Shown: piece by piece, positions 46,640 through 59,025 of the stretch
How the letters are laid out: the number at the start of each line of letters is the position of its first letter
How positions within the stretch are numbered: position 1 is the stretch's first letter
Assembly (NCBI RefSeq): GCF_002865645.1
Contig: NW_020194558.1
Coordinates: forward strand, 1,454,014 to 1,518,013
DNA: 64,000 nucleotides
Reading direction: 5' to 3'
DNA from: Hyaloscypha bicolor E
Lineage: Eukaryota > Ascomycota > Leotiomycetes > Helotiales > Hyaloscyphaceae
Position numbers and translations under genes: made by a program
The notes under the pieces: generated by a model
What the model saw: the letters and a program-made list of their open reading frames with translations, nothing else
Told to the model about the DNA's origin: nothing
Database searches by the model: none

Positions 46640-49600
46640 TTTTATAGAGATCCTAGTATATTAATATTATTATTATAGAAACTCTATAAAACCAGGAGGC
46701 TATTACTTAGTACTAAAGCTAGATACTATACTAGATCCTTATCCTAACTAACCTAATAAATTCTATACTTTAGCTTATTTCTTACTAGCTTGACTATAAT
46801 AACCCGCTTAATACCATACTCTTATTTGCTATTCTCTAGTATTAATAGGAGCAGTTCCGGATTTGCTTAACCTGGCAAAGAATTCTAGGGATCTTTTTAT
46901 AGCTTCTCTATATAAAAAACTAGGTATATCTTTATAATTTCCGGCAGTTTCAGGAGAAACAAGTAGTTATACTATTCTAGGATCTCAAATAGGCCTTCTA
47001 TTTGGTTCCCTAGCTTCCGGCTCGGATAATCGGATTTCTAGTACTTTATAATAACCTATACCTTATTTCCGACTTTGAAATTAATTAGATAGCGGTATTT
47101 ATTAGCTTATACTATATATTATTCCTGTACTTATTTTATATAACCTTAGGCAAGTTACTATAATTCATATAATCGATTTACTAATACTTTAGCTTTATTC
47201 CTATTTAGCTTCTCTTTAAATAAGCTAGCTTTAATAGGAGAGTTCTAGTCCAGAGAGGTATAAGGTTTATAGCCTTTTTTAGTTATAAATAGGGACTAGC
47301 TAATAGTTTCATACTAAAGAAAGGCTTATTAATAATTAATTATAGTAACCCATTTGTCCTAGTTATCCTAGTAATAGTTAATATACAAGTGTAATCTCTA
47401 ATTAAAGTACTAATTAATAATCTCTATTTATTTGTCTATTTGGGAGTAATTAGTTATAGAGAGCTTAAGCTTTATACTAATTCTTATATAGAATTTGCTC
47501 CAAAAATCAGATATAAATTAGGATCCCTAATCTAATATAATTATTTCTGGAATACTTACTTAGTATATTATATAAAGTAAAAATAGAGGTACTAGCTACT
47601 TGGCTATAATTATATCTTGTACTAGAATTATAATTAGGTACTTAGACAAGTAATTCACGAATATAATAACTATATTATGGGCCGATTTGCTTTCTGGATA
47701 GCTCTTAAAATCTATAATAATATATTATTAGAAGTAATTAGGAACTAGAAAGAAATAAAGCAAATCAGGCTTCTTATTTCTAGGTATATATAATCTCCTA
47801 TAAATATAGTAATTACTATAGTATTAATTAATACTCTTGCCTATAGATAGCTAGTAATATTACTTCTTTAATAGCTAATAAAACTTTATATATCTAGGAT
47901 ATCTAGAAAGGAGTTTATTATATACTTTACGGATTAGGGCAGTTTGCAAAAGTAGTTCGGGAGTTATTTCATTCTCCGTAATATAGAGTTTTCCATAGTA
48001 TAAAAGGAGGCTATCTTATAGTATCTAGATATTACTTTTGGCTTGGGCTATTATATATAGCTTCTCTAGATTAGGTAATATATAATTATCCTATAGAATC
48101 TTATCTATAAGTTATAAACTATTATACTCGGCAGGAGCTTCTAATAGTGCTTTTATAGGAGCCATTATAGCGGAGTCTACTAATAAAGCTTCTAAGAAAA
48201 TACCTTCTTCTAGGGGAATTATACCTCTAATAGGAATATTTTTCTCCGGAAAGTCTTTAGTATATACTTAGTTTTCGGGGCCAAATTCCGGATTAAGTAA
48301 GCTAATCTTATAAAGTATTATTATAAGCTATAAGTTATAGATAATCTCTGGATTAATCTTATTTTTAGAGAGAAGTACTTGAGTTTATAGCTTCTTCTTA
48401 ATCTGGCCCTAAGTATCTACTTTATCTTATCTTTATAATAAAGTATCTACTTACTTATTTGATTTTCTAGAGTAATATATAAGCTTAAAGTAATAGCGGG
48501 ATAAGAGCTTAGCCTATTTACCTTAGCTTATTAAAAAGAGAGCTTTTTAGTAATTATAAAATATTCTAAGGTATAGTAATTAAAGTAGACCTTAAAAGAA
48601 GCATTCTAAAAGCTCTCTAGCTTAGCTCTCTATTTCTCTAGTACTTATATTATAGTAAGTATTTCCTTATTATATATATTATAATTGAGCTCTATTAGGA
48701 ATATAGTTTTAGAAAAATAAGCTATAGGATACTAAAGGCCTATTTCCGGGTTTTATTAAGAGAATAGGCCAGTAACTACTTCTTTGAATATATCTATTTC
48801 TATTATTATAATTAGATCTGAATTATAGTATTATAGAACTAGGATAGAAATTATAGCTTTCTTTAGATACGTAAAAGCCTCTTAATATTACTCGGACTAC
48901 TTAAAGGAAATACCCTTTTTTATAAATAAGATAAGAGGTCTAGTAATTCGTTTATATTCTCTAATAAAGTATTTATAAAAGTTATAAAAGCCGAGAAAGA
49001 ACTATATATCCTTAATTATCTTTAAGAATTACTAGTTATATATTACTTTGACTTTATTAGGATTTACTTTAATACCAGATATAGAGATAATAAAGCCCAA
49101 GTACTTTATATATGTGACTTTAAATTCCGATTTCTTAATATTTACTTAGAGGCTAATAAGATATAAATAATCTAGTATCTTTCATATATATTATTTGTAC
49201 TTTATTAGGTTCTCTAAATAAATAAGAATATTATTAAGATATATTATATAAAAGTTATCTAGATACTCAAAGAATATATTATTTATATAGTATTAATATA
49301 TAGCCGGGCCATTTATAAGGCCTTTCTAGAGAATATTACATTTATATGCTTTATAGCAGGTATGGAATATTATTAGCTCCTGAGAGTCCGGGTCTATAGC
49401 TATATAATAGAAAGCTTAATAGATATCTAATTTGGTATAGATTTTGGCTTTAGATAATTAACTTAAAGTCTTATTAATAAGTAAAAGGAAATATTAATTC
49501 TTCCGGATAATATTATTTAGATAGCGGAAATTAATATAGAAGTATAAACCTCTATTTGCTTTCTTTATAAAAAGAACTAGTAAAGTAAAGAGAACCTAAC

Positions 49601-50750
49601 TAGCTTTAATAAAGCCCTTAGCCAGGTTATTTTCCAAGAAATACTTGATTTCTAGAAGCTCTTAAATAGACTATTACCAGAGGAATTAATATCTAATACT
49701 CTCGGTTCCCTTTAGGCCTTTAATCTAAATCTTATAATTATATAGTCTATAGAGAGAAAGGATATTAGATTTCTTTTTAGAGAAAACAGAGGCATATTTC
49801 TTAAGTTCCAGGAATAATATCCTTTATAGCTACTAAAGCTCTATTTCTTCCGGCTATTAATTCTCTAGGCCAGGGATAGCTTCTTTTTTCCGGGCTTTAA
49901 GCTCCTTATTAATCTTATAAATAGAGATTTAACTAATAATATTATCTTCTCTCTTAATTATATAGTTAAATACTATAGAAATAAGAATAGCTAGGTCTAA
50001 TATTTATTCTTTATTAAGAACCTTTTCCCGCTTCTTTGGCTTTTGCTTGGGTATTATATCTTAATTAGGTTATAAAAGCTCCTTTTCTATAGTCTTATAT
50101 AATTCCCTCTAGTTAGTCCGAAAAAAGAAAGACCGCTTTAGAATAGAAGGTTTCCAGGAATAGCTTATAATAGAATCTTATTAATTAGTATTCTTTTAAT
50201 ACTTCTTATTGGGTTACTTCTCTAGCTATTACTATAAAGTATTAATAATATAACTAAATCATATAGATTTAGGCTTATTCTTTGGTTATATAAGCCTATA
50301 TCTTCTATAATTAACTAGAATATTAATATATACTACCTATTTTCTACTAAGAATAATATTATAATCTCTAAGGTTTAGGATAATTATAGGTATATTAATA
50401 CTTTATTTATTAATTAGAAGTAAGACTTCTATATATTTCTTAGTAAACTCAGCTAGCTTTCTATTAAAACCACATATAGTATAGGATAAAGAAAGAAGTT
50501 ATAGTTCTATTTCTAAGAATTACTCTATAAGCTAAGTAAGCTTTATATTAATAAAGACATAACTATTAGCTCTAGTATTAATAAGAGAAGAAGACTTAAT
50601 TCCTAATCTATTTATACTAATAATATAGGATATTATAAGAATATTTCCTCTTATTAGACAAGTCAAGTCAATTTCTATTAAATTCATATTATAAGCCCCT
50701 AAAGTAGAGACTTTCTTTAGGGATACTTGTTTCCCGGTTCTATACTAGAA
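46640..50750 (-). pseudogene. Gyp1 pol relic with chromodomain
   Basis: Minus strand. Protease: LINTRANSYVFINIK near 50580-50540 (family: DTGA; Asp to Asn, Gly to Arg). RT: GLINGPATYQ near 49320 and IYLNNILIYLE near 49235 (family: YLDDILIYS). A following segment, KVTYIKYLGFIIS near 49110, matches the end of the RT domain. Integrase C-terminal part: NYKVGNKVQV-type segment near 47080 and IKIYLVFYIEKL near 46920 (family: HPVFHVSLLE). A degenerate chromodomain lies about 46870-46640. Catalytic losses are RIP-type. Confidence 0.8.
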
Positions 50751-50759
50751 TTAAAGCTC

Positions 50760-52150
50760 AAATCCTCTAAATACTTTACTAGAATAATATATTCCGGTAA
50801 AATAGGAACTAAGCCCGGCTTAATTCTAGAAAGAGCTACCTTAGTTTCCTTACTATATAGAACCAGATAATATCTAATATAGTAGCCAAACTCGTTATAG
50901 TTATAGTACTTAATAATTAAGAGATCCTTAGTCTTTATAAGATATTACTTGTATTTATAAGGAGATATATACTTAATAAGAGTAGTTAATATAGGCTTCT
51001 TAGGCTCTTTCTTAGGAGTATATTTCTTAGGAATATACGGGAATATAGTACTAGAAATAAATTTGGCTAGAATAACTCCTGCCTTCTTATATTCCTTAGT
51101 CTTTTTATATATAGCCTTAATCTACTAATTATTAGTAGTATAATATTAAGTAAAGCAAGTAATATTAATAAATAAATTATTATAGTATATATATACTAAT
51201 TCCTAGAGCTTTAATAAGAGCTTCTTATTTAGTTTATACTTAATGTTTTAAAGACTAATACTACCTTTTATAAATAGTTATAAGAAGAAAGTATAGAACT
51301 CCTAAAATACTTAACTAGAGTATATTTAAAGCTTACTAAAGTCGCAATAAGTATTCTATATCTTATTAGGATTAAAGTATAGCTTCTTTAGGTAAAAGTA
51401 GAGCTCTAAGAGCTAATAGTACTAATTTGAACTATCTTTATTTATATAAGAATTAGTTAGGGCAAGAGTATTACTAGTAAGTTTACTAGAAATATAGATA
51501 ATCTTGAAATTCTCTAAAGAATATAAATTAGTATTTCCTTATAGCTTATTCTTAATCTAAACTAGCTAGTTATTAAAGATAGTATAATCTCTAGTAAAGA
51601 GAGTTAGATCTAGAAGCTTAGTAACTTTAGTATCTCTAAAGAAAGTATAAGATATAGGGGATCCTAAACGGGAATAAGCAGATAATAGTTCGGAATTCTT
51701 TTAAGAAAAGTTCGGAGTAGCTAGAGCGAATAGAGCAGAAGTAGTTAGAGCTACTATAAGCTAATCTACTATGGCCATATAGTATTTAATATTATCCTTG
51801 AGCTTAGTATTATAGAGCTTAGTATTCTCGAGAATAGCTTTATTATAATTATAGGTATTCTTATATAAAATAGCTCTTTAGATATTCTCCTAATAGCTCT
51901 TTATAATAATATTAATATCTGAGAGCAAGATATTAGGTTCCTTAGCCTATTTATATAACTCTCTAGTAATAATATAGTCTTTAGTCTCTAGAAGCTTTAT
52001 ATTAAAAACAGAGAATTCTATTTCTATAAACTTATCTATAAATTCTCTAGGAATACTAATGAGATATTCGGTTCGGGAAAGGCCGCTAATAGGATAACCT
52101 GAACTAATAGGAGCTTTACTAGAAGCCTTGGCGAAAATTAATATAATTCC
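50760..52150 (-). pseudogene. Gyp1 gag relic
   Basis: A nearly continuous minus-strand frame of about 460 codons. The capsid-like part lies around 51650-51450 (TLFTRDYTIFNNQLVQIKNK). The zinc knuckle reads YYNYNEFGYYIRYY near 50915-50870: spacing as in CCHC (C-x2-C-x4-H-x4-C), but each of the three Cys and the His has become Tyr. The start codon is not certain. Confidence 0.7.
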
Positions 52151-52576
52151 TAGTTATATAATATTCTAGGAAATTAACCTATTATACTTTTCCTCTACTA
52201 TATCCTTCCTGGCAGTCTTATTACCGGTATATATATAGGGCCTATAAGATTATAGGATAGGGCTTGAGAATAGTAATTAGGTTACTAGCCTATAAGTGCC
52301 TATTACTCTAGGACTTGATTAAAAAGTAGCCTTTATTCGAGATTTTTCGATTTTCGGGTTTGAGAGAGGGTTTCTAATATACTACTAGTATATATTTATA
52401 AAGATATAAATACCTGATTCCTCTAAGAATTCTAAAGCTTTTCGCTTTTATTATTCTGGAGTTTATTACTTATATTTCTGAGGTTCCGTTATCTTGGCAG
52501 CGCTTATATTACTAATAGTTCTGAATTAGTTTATTTGAAATCCTTTATAGGATTAAAGAAAGTGAGCTTTAAATAC
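52151..52576 (-). other. Gyp1 leader with possible primer-binding site
   Basis: Non-coding leader between the 5' LTR and gag. Immediately inside the LTR, the minus strand reads GTATTTAAAGCTCACTTTC, the position of the tRNA primer-binding site. The tRNA was not identified. Includes a short part with retained CpGs near 52320-52370. Confidence 0.5.
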
Positions 52577-52907
52577 TATTACGGGTATGGTATTTAGGGC
52601 TTAGAAAGCAAGATAGAAGGTTCCTTATAAAGACGATTTAAAGCTAAGGAAGGGAAAACTAGAATATAAGAGGCTATAAGAGAGTATATGTACTCTATAA
52701 TATACTAGTCCCGAAGGGGCTTAGTCTTCTAAATATCTCTAATATATTTCAAGCCTACTTCCCTAGTAAGGCGGCCATATTACATATGTCTAGGAGGCAA
52801 CGGGACATGGGCAACGGGATATAAGTAACGGGATATGGGTAACGGGATATGGGTAACTATATTAGCTAACTATATTAGCTAATAAGGTCAAAAGCTGAAT
52901 CGTAATA
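52577..52907 (-). repeat. Gyp1 5' LTR
   Basis: 331 bp, the same length as the 3' LTR. The two LTRs differ by scattered C/T and G/A changes. The 14-bp repeat (CGGGATATGGGTAA-like) lies at about 52798-52857. Confidence 0.9.
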
Positions 52908-52912
52908 CTTTA

Positions 52913-54446
52913 ATAAGATCCAGGGCTACCTGGGTATTATTATAGCTAGTATAGAAGCCTAATATCTGGTACTTTCCTTAAATAAGCAAATAATATCCAA
53001 ATTTTAACTATTTAAATAACCTTTTACTTATTAAACTAGTATAAAACGGACTAACTAGAAAGAAAGTAATATATAATATTTTAATATTTTTTTAGTCTTT
53101 ATTAAGTACCTTATACCTAGAGAACTAATTACTTTCTTAAGTATAATAATATTAAGATTACTAACTACTTTAAACTATTTATTATAAAAATAACTAATTA
53201 AATAGAAATAGGAAAGAACTATAATAAGTACCTATTTTATATATAGGTAATATAGCTTTCTAAGAAAAAGAAATATATTTAGCTTCTTATTTTTAATTCT
53301 AATAATACTAAAGCTTCCGGTACTATAATTTATAAGAGCGAGCTAATCCTAATCTAAGCTATTTTTATTAAAAAAGTTTAGAAGTACTAGAAGTTAATAA
53401 ATAATAATAACTTATTCTATATTATAAATTCCGGTAGAAATCCGGACAAGTAATATATAAAACTATATTCCGAATAGCTTTAGAAAACTCTATAAGATAA
53501 GAATTAGCGGAATTTCCCCTTAGTAAATAGGGAAATACTAAAATTAGTAACCCGGATTAATATAATAGATAGAAAGCGGAAACTTCCCTCTCGTTTAGTA
53601 TTTCTTGCTTCTCTTAAGCTATAATAAACTTGCTCTAGATTATAATTCTTCTCTGAGTCCTGCTCTCACTTTGCTTTATTTATAAGGCTAGCTTCTCCTG
53701 CCTTTTACTAGAAAACAAGCCGTCTAAATATTGTCTTAATACCGGTTCCGGATTAAGTAGGAGATATTATAGTAGCTATAGCAGATAGAAAGCATAAGCT
53801 AGTTTCTGATAATAATATAATTACTTATTAACTCGAATAATTAGGAATAGATATAGAAAATATAAACCTGAACTTATTAATACTCTTAATAAAACCATCC
53901 GAACTACTCTCTACGGATTGCTTTCCTATACCTATACCTAATAAATCGGGTATAAAAGAGGAGATTATAATAGTTTTAGTTCCTGCTTTCCCTGATTTCA
54001 CTAAAGGCTTATTATTAGCTTTGGAAACTCTAGTACCTATTTCTTCTCGTATTTTAATATACTTCTTATAGCTCTAATTAGTTCTTAATACTTCCATACC
54101 TCGTATACTAAGCCCTCCGAGTTCTTCTATTCTTGAAGTACTAATACCTCCGGCCTTTAAATTATCTATTACTAGACCCTTAATTACTACTTCTCAAAGC
54201 CCCTCTCCTAATACCTCTCGAAATTAGTTTAATATTAAAGGACATATAAGGGAAAGAGATTAGAAGCTAGTAGCTAAACGAGAGAAGAAGCGTCTAGAGA
54301 AGAAGGAAAGGAAAGTAGTAAAGCAGGCTACTAAGGAAGTAAGGAAAGGTACTATCTGAGCTATATTTATTTATTCTACTTTTATATTCTATAGTTAGAA
54401 TTATTTAGGGATACTAGTTTCGTCTAGTACTATTTTTAAATAAGAG
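52913..54446 (+). pseudogene. Cop1-B extra 3' region, second part, with a basic ORF
   Basis: Aligns with 19801-21357 of Cop1-A. From about 53700 to 54359 one frame of about 220 codons can be followed with few stops. It includes VGDIIVAIADRKHKLVSDNN near 53755, PPSSSILEVLIPPAFK near 54115 and, at the end, KREKKRLEKKERKVVKQ near 54285, a strongly basic and probably helical C-terminus ending at TGA 54357-54359. No family recognised. It is a possible accessory ORF 3' of pol, unusual for copia. Confidence 0.5.
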
Positions 54447-54607
54447 TATTAAATATAGTTATATAATATATTATATATATATAATTATATATAAGACTAA
54501 CTAGCCTATACGGATATATATATAAGGTAGGCTCTGCCTATCTCCTATTCTATAAGAAATTAATTAAGATCTAACCCACTTATATATATATATATATTTG
54601 TTTAATA
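54447..54607 (+). repeat. Cop1-B 3' LTR
   Basis: 161 bp, TATTAAA...TTTAATA, the same length as the 5' LTR. Preceded by AAATAAGAG, a weak polypurine tract. Followed by TSD CCTCT. Confidence 0.85.
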
Positions 54608-56691
54608 CCTCTTAGCCCCTTAAGAAGAGGCCCTATTTGAGTTCTTCTACTTTAATTCCGAATTTTCTTCTTTATAAAAGCTATTAAGTTCAGATTCGGA
54701 CTCTCCTTATTCTCTCCTATAAAGAGCTTCTCTTTTAAAGTTCCCGTTACTTTCCTCTTATTCTCTATAACTTACCTATTTATATTTATATAAGTACTAT
54801 AAACTATTTGATTTCTTCTTTATTAATACTAAAATTATCGAAATTCTAGACTTATAATTAGATAAATAAAATAATTAAAATTATATTATCTAATAAAAAT
54901 AAGCTAAATAGGATATCTCTTGGGCTAATTCCTTAGCTTAAGGATAATAGATTAAATTAGTAGAACTTTTTCTATTAACTAGAGGAAATACTTATAATAA
55001 AAAGCTTTACGGATATAATATAGTAAGTAAAGAAGTTATATTACCTGCTTTCTTTAGCGGATTTCCTAGATAGTATTATAGAGGCCTAGTAGGTAGTATA
55101 TCTCGCTCGGTATATGAACTATATCCTGCTTAAGGCAAAGTATAATAGAGTACTCCTAATCTAGATAGAGAAGTAAGGTTATATTTATATAGTAATCCGG
55201 AATAAGTATAAGTATAATAATTACTAAAAGGTTAAATTAAAGACCCGGATATATTAGATATTTAATATCCTTCGGGCTAGCTATAAGAAGGGCTTTAGAA
55301 AGCTAATAGAGCTTATAACCCGGTTCTATATTCTTTATTTTAGGAATTATAAGAGTATTACTAATTTCTCGGGCTAGCTTTTGCAAATTAATTACGAATT
55401 ATAAGATCTTTACTTATCTATTATATTCTTAGAGATTTAGTTCGTTCTCTACTTCCTCTAAGGCCTTAGCTTTATATATAATATCTTTATTATTATACTT
55501 ACCTAATCTATAGCCCTAATTACTTCTACTAATACCCCTATAATTACTGGCCCTAATTACCTCTACTAATACTCCTGTAATTATATTTAATACTATAGTT
55601 TAGAAGGCTTATAATAAGAAGAAGTAGTAATCCTCGTTAATTACTAGTACCGGAATAGTTTTTATGGCCTATAGCTTCTTTTATTTATCCGGTATAGTCG
55701 ACTATTATATTTACTATAATAAGAATCATTATATAAAAGCCAAGTATTTCCTAAAGTACTTATATCTCAAGAAGAATTTCAATAATAAGTAAAAGGCCCG
55801 AGATAAGAAATAGAAGCGGATAAGTAAAGGCAGGAGAGACTTTAAGAAGCTAAAGAACTCTTCTTTACCCGAGCAAACTGCGGATATTACGGATATAGGT
55901 ACCCTAATAATTAATTATATAGCTATTAATAATTTTATATCCGGAAATATTACTCCTGTTCTAATAAATAATTAAGCCTTCTTAGCCCTGCCTTACCTGC
56001 TTTAAAATAAGTAGATTATTAATACTAGCTATATAAATTATACTACGGGTATTCTGGCTAATTTCTCCGAGCTTCAGAAGAACTAGTATAGTACTTGCGG
56101 TAGTATTAGGGGTAGTATATATTTTAAAGGAATTAGAATAATTAAAATCCTAATTCCTGGCCCTAGTAACTATCTAATACTTCTTTACTTAACTAATATT
56201 AAATACTATTTATTTATAGGGCTATTTAATCTTATTTCTGTATCCCAGATCTTTAAGAAAAAGAAGATATAGCCTGTTCTTATAGAAGAGGCTATTTATT
56301 AGACTATAAGTAAGGTTAAGATTAATATATCTATAAAATACAGGCTCTGGCTCCTGAATTAAGTAAAATAACGGCCTATCTTTACCCGTTTTACTATAGA
56401 AGCCCCTTTTCCGGTTCTTTCTCTAGCCTCTTCTCTAGTTCTATAGCCGTCTATTCTAAACTCTTTCTTACTAAGTACTTATCTATAGTAGTTTTCTTTC
56501 TCTATCTTATATTATCTACTAGTTCTATAGATTTCCTTTATACCAAGAGCTTTCCCGGCTATTAAGAAGCCCCCTATTAAGAAACCTACTATTACTTAAG
56601 CCTATATAATTCAAACTAATATTATTTAGTAATATAATTATATGAGATACCTGAATTTATAAAATATGGCCCGTTTATTATTTATATATAA
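54608..56691 (+). pseudogene. Cop2 gag and protease relic
   Basis: Plus strand, copia type but distinct from Cop1. The gag part contains YKKGFRKLIELITRF near 55280 and LLQINYEL-DLYLSIIF near 55385, like the copia capsid (UBN2-type) domain. A degenerate zinc knuckle reads YYIYYNKNHYIKAKY near 55700 (Cys changed to Tyr, His kept). A later segment, LYLTNIKYYLFIGLFNLISVSQ near 56190, resembles the block after the protease in copia pol (LxVPGLxxNLLSVSQL). The sequence ends near 56691, where the element-end fragment begins. The upstream half is at 25511-26851. Confidence 0.65.
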
Positions 56692-56771
56692 GGGTACTTA
56701 GTCACGTGCCTAGGAGAAATAAAATCGGATTTAAATATAGTTCAAATACGATTTAAATTAAGCTTTAAAAA
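56692..56771 (+). mobile_element. End fragment of the 12.3-kb element family
   Basis: TACTTAGTCACGTGCCTAGG followed by AAATAAAATCGGATTT matches the left end at 33087-33125. Only about 80 bp are present before LINE-A starts at 56772. The rest may lie beyond the 3' end of LINE-A, outside the window. Confidence 0.6.
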
Positions 56772-56903
56772 CTTTTTTCCGGTTTTTTTACTTCCCTTAC
56801 TTTTACACCCACACTTCACCCACCTTCAGAACTCACTCAATATACCTCAGCCCTTTGGCCCCAGGCTCTAGAACCTACTATAAGTAGAGCTAGAACAGGC
56901 TAA

Positions 56904-57261
56904 ATGGCCCCCCCTGACCCCCCGGGCTCTAGCCCCCCTCCCATCGACTTTCAAGAGCTCGGAGAGCTTCCAGAGGGCCCTAGCAAACAGCTAGACCTAC
57001 CCACTAGCTCCCCACTAGCTCGGTTCAGCCAGGGAGCTCAATTCGCATTCGATTTAGCTACAAATCCCATCTCTTCAGACAAACTCGCAGCCCCTTTTCC
57101 TCAGCCTAATTCAGCTAGTGCGGCTTGACTAAGCCGCCTCCAGAACGGGCTAAAGCGTGGCCCTAGCTTGAGCGATATTAATAGCAATATTAATAAGGAA
57201 TACCAAAACCACGGAAACCACTACTAATATCAGAATTAAGCTTCGAATAAAGCTAAATTAC
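56904..57261 (+). pseudogene. LINE-A ORF1, 5' part
   Basis: Starts MAPPDPPGSSPPP, followed by a Pro/Ser/Leu-rich low-complexity N-terminus as in LINE-B. The first stop is TGA at 57126-57128, at a CGA (Arg) codon in LINE-B: a C->T change. The frame continues beyond it to the LINE-B insertion and resumes at 63294. Confidence 0.8.
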
Positions 57262-57408
57262 GAAGTCAATTAACTTTTTTTTTTCCGGTTTTTTACCCCC
57301 CTTACTTTCAGTTACACACTTCACCTACCTACAGAACTCACTCCATATACTTACTCCCTTTAGCCCCAGGCTCTAGAACCTACTATAAGTAGAACTAGAG
57401 CCGGCTAA
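57262..57408 (+). promoter_or_regulatory. LINE-B 5' UTR
   Basis: Begins with a T-run, CCGG and a second T-run, then a C-rich stretch (ACACTTCACC). The same order is found in LINE-A (56772-56903), LINE-E (17091-16960) and, RIPed, in LINE-C. An internal promoter is expected for LINEs, but none can be shown from sequence alone. Confidence 0.5.
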
Positions 57409-59025
57409 ATGGCCCCCCCTGACCCCCCGGGCTCCAGCCCCCCTAATATCGACCCCCAGGACCTCGGAGAGCTCCCTGAGAGCCCTAGCTCGGAGCTAGA
57501 GCTACCTACTAGCCCCCCATTACCTCGATTCCCCCCAGGTTCCCAGTTCGCCTTCGATTTAACCACGAACCCCATATCCTCAGACGAACTCGCAGCCCCT
57601 TTTTCTCAGCTTAATCAGGCTAGTGCGAATCGACAGAGCCGCACACTAAACGGGCTAAAGCGTAGCCCTAGCTCGAGCGATATCGATAGCGATATTAATA
57701 AGGAATACCAAAACCACGGAAACCACCACTAATATCAGAACCAAGCTTCGAACAAAGCTAAATTACTGATTCGCCAAGCCCGGGAACTAATAGTCAAGGC
57801 TATTAGTATTACTACTTCCTATAATCAATAATCTCGACTACTAGATCTAGTAGAAATCTTCAGGGAATACACTGAATTCGGCCGTATCCGCCATACTAGT
57901 ACTCTACTAGCCTCTCAAGTAGCAAACCTCGAAAATGCCACTAAACGGATCGAAATTCAAGCAAGAATACAAGCAAAAACTGCCCCTACGAAGCCTATAC
58001 AAGCTATACAGGCTAAGCCTACTTGGGCTAGTATAGCTAGTCAAGAACCCACAAACTCAGCATCGGACTAGACTTTAGTATCACATACTAAGTCCAAAAA
58101 TCAGGAAGGGAATGGCACTAGTACACTTACTAGTAGCGGTAGTACTCGTGGCACTAATACTAGTACTCGTGACACTAGTCTATATAGCATACGTAATGCT
58201 AAAAACACAGCCCTCTCTAGGAAATGCACCTTCCTACTAGCTCATATAGAGCAGGCTACTTCCTTTTCAGCTATTTCTACTCGCAATTCGCTTAATACTG
58301 CTTTCCGCTCTAAGGGAATCAAGGGACTAGTAATCTCTATGGTCTCTCTTTCCTCAAGGGGTAATATTATAGTAAATACCACCCCGGAGTTCAACTCTGA
58401 TTTTCTGGTTTCAAATATTGAGATTATAAAGGGGGTGCTTCCCTTAGTTAAAAGCATACAAAAAGGAGAACCATGGTATAAAGTTATTATCTATAGTATA
58501 CCTATTCGTGAGTTCAATATACCCGAAGGAATGGACTTAGTCCTAGAAGAAATTAAGACCTTTAATAAAGGACTAGAGCCTATTAGCCAGCCTTATTAGG
58601 CCACTTCTAAGGAAAAGAGAGACTCAGGCCTCCAGCGAGCCGGTTTAGTAGTAGTGGCATTCCCTACCGAGATCCAAGCTAATAGAACTATTAAAAATAG
58701 ACTTCTTATAGCCGGAATCTCTGCTAAGATAGTAAAATATCATACTATCTCTAGTACTATATAGTATACTAGGTGTGCAGGGTACGGGTACTTAGATTCT
58801 ATTTGCAAAAGAGAACCTATATATTTACTATATAGGGAAAGTCATGTGACTGAGAACCATTTTTGCTCTATCTGTAAAAAGAAGAGTAAAAAATGCCCCC
58901 ACGTGATTACCAAATGCTCCAATTACTTAAGTACTATACATTTAGCTAGTTCTAAGCTATATGAAGTCTACTTAGCTATAAAGCAAGCCACTACTTCGAT
59001 TCCTACTATTACTATTAATAAGTAA
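57409..59025 (+). pseudogene. LINE-B ORF1 (nucleic-acid-binding protein) with five premature stops
   Basis: 539 codons, ATG 57409 to TAA 59023-59025, one frame. Premature stops include TAA 57730-57732 and TAG 58597-58599. N-terminus: MAPPDPPGSSPPNIDPQDLG, Pro/Ser-rich and GC-rich. Middle: an open stretch 58339-58599. C-terminus: three Cys/His knuckles. The first reads TRCAGYGYLDSIC, with the first Cys and the His changed to Tyr; the second is PIYLLYRESHVTENHFC; the third, CSICKKKSKKCPHVITKC, is intact. Such proteins coat LINE RNA. The stop overlaps the inferred ORF2 start. Confidence 0.85.

Larger units (their letters stand above)
46087..52907 (-). mobile_element. Gyp1: complete Ty3/gypsy chromovirus inserted in Cop1-B
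   Basis: Two 331-bp LTRs (46087-46417 and 52577-52907) with identical 5-bp TSD CTTTA (46082-46086, 52908-52912). The coding order on the minus strand is gag, protease, RT, RNase H, integrase, chromodomain. Cop1-A has the empty site (around 19795-19800). Total length is 6821 bp. RIP-type stops throughout. Confidence 0.9.
26852..54607 (+). mobile_element. Cop1-B: Ty1/copia element with two large insertions
   Basis: Two 161-bp LTRs (26852-27012, 54447-54607) with TSD TCTCT (26847-26851) and CCTCT (54608-54612), one RIP-type change apart. Without the inserts the element is about 8.6 kb. gag to RNase H lie in 27013-33085. The 3' region is split into 45386-46086 and 52913-54446. The inserts are the 12.3-kb SNF2/transposase element and Gyp1. 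It is less RIPed than Cop1-A. Confidence 0.85.

Noticed and set aside
58242..58457. 71-codon minus-strand frame
   Set aside because: Antisense to LINE-B ORF1, which is in frame and open at 58339-58599.
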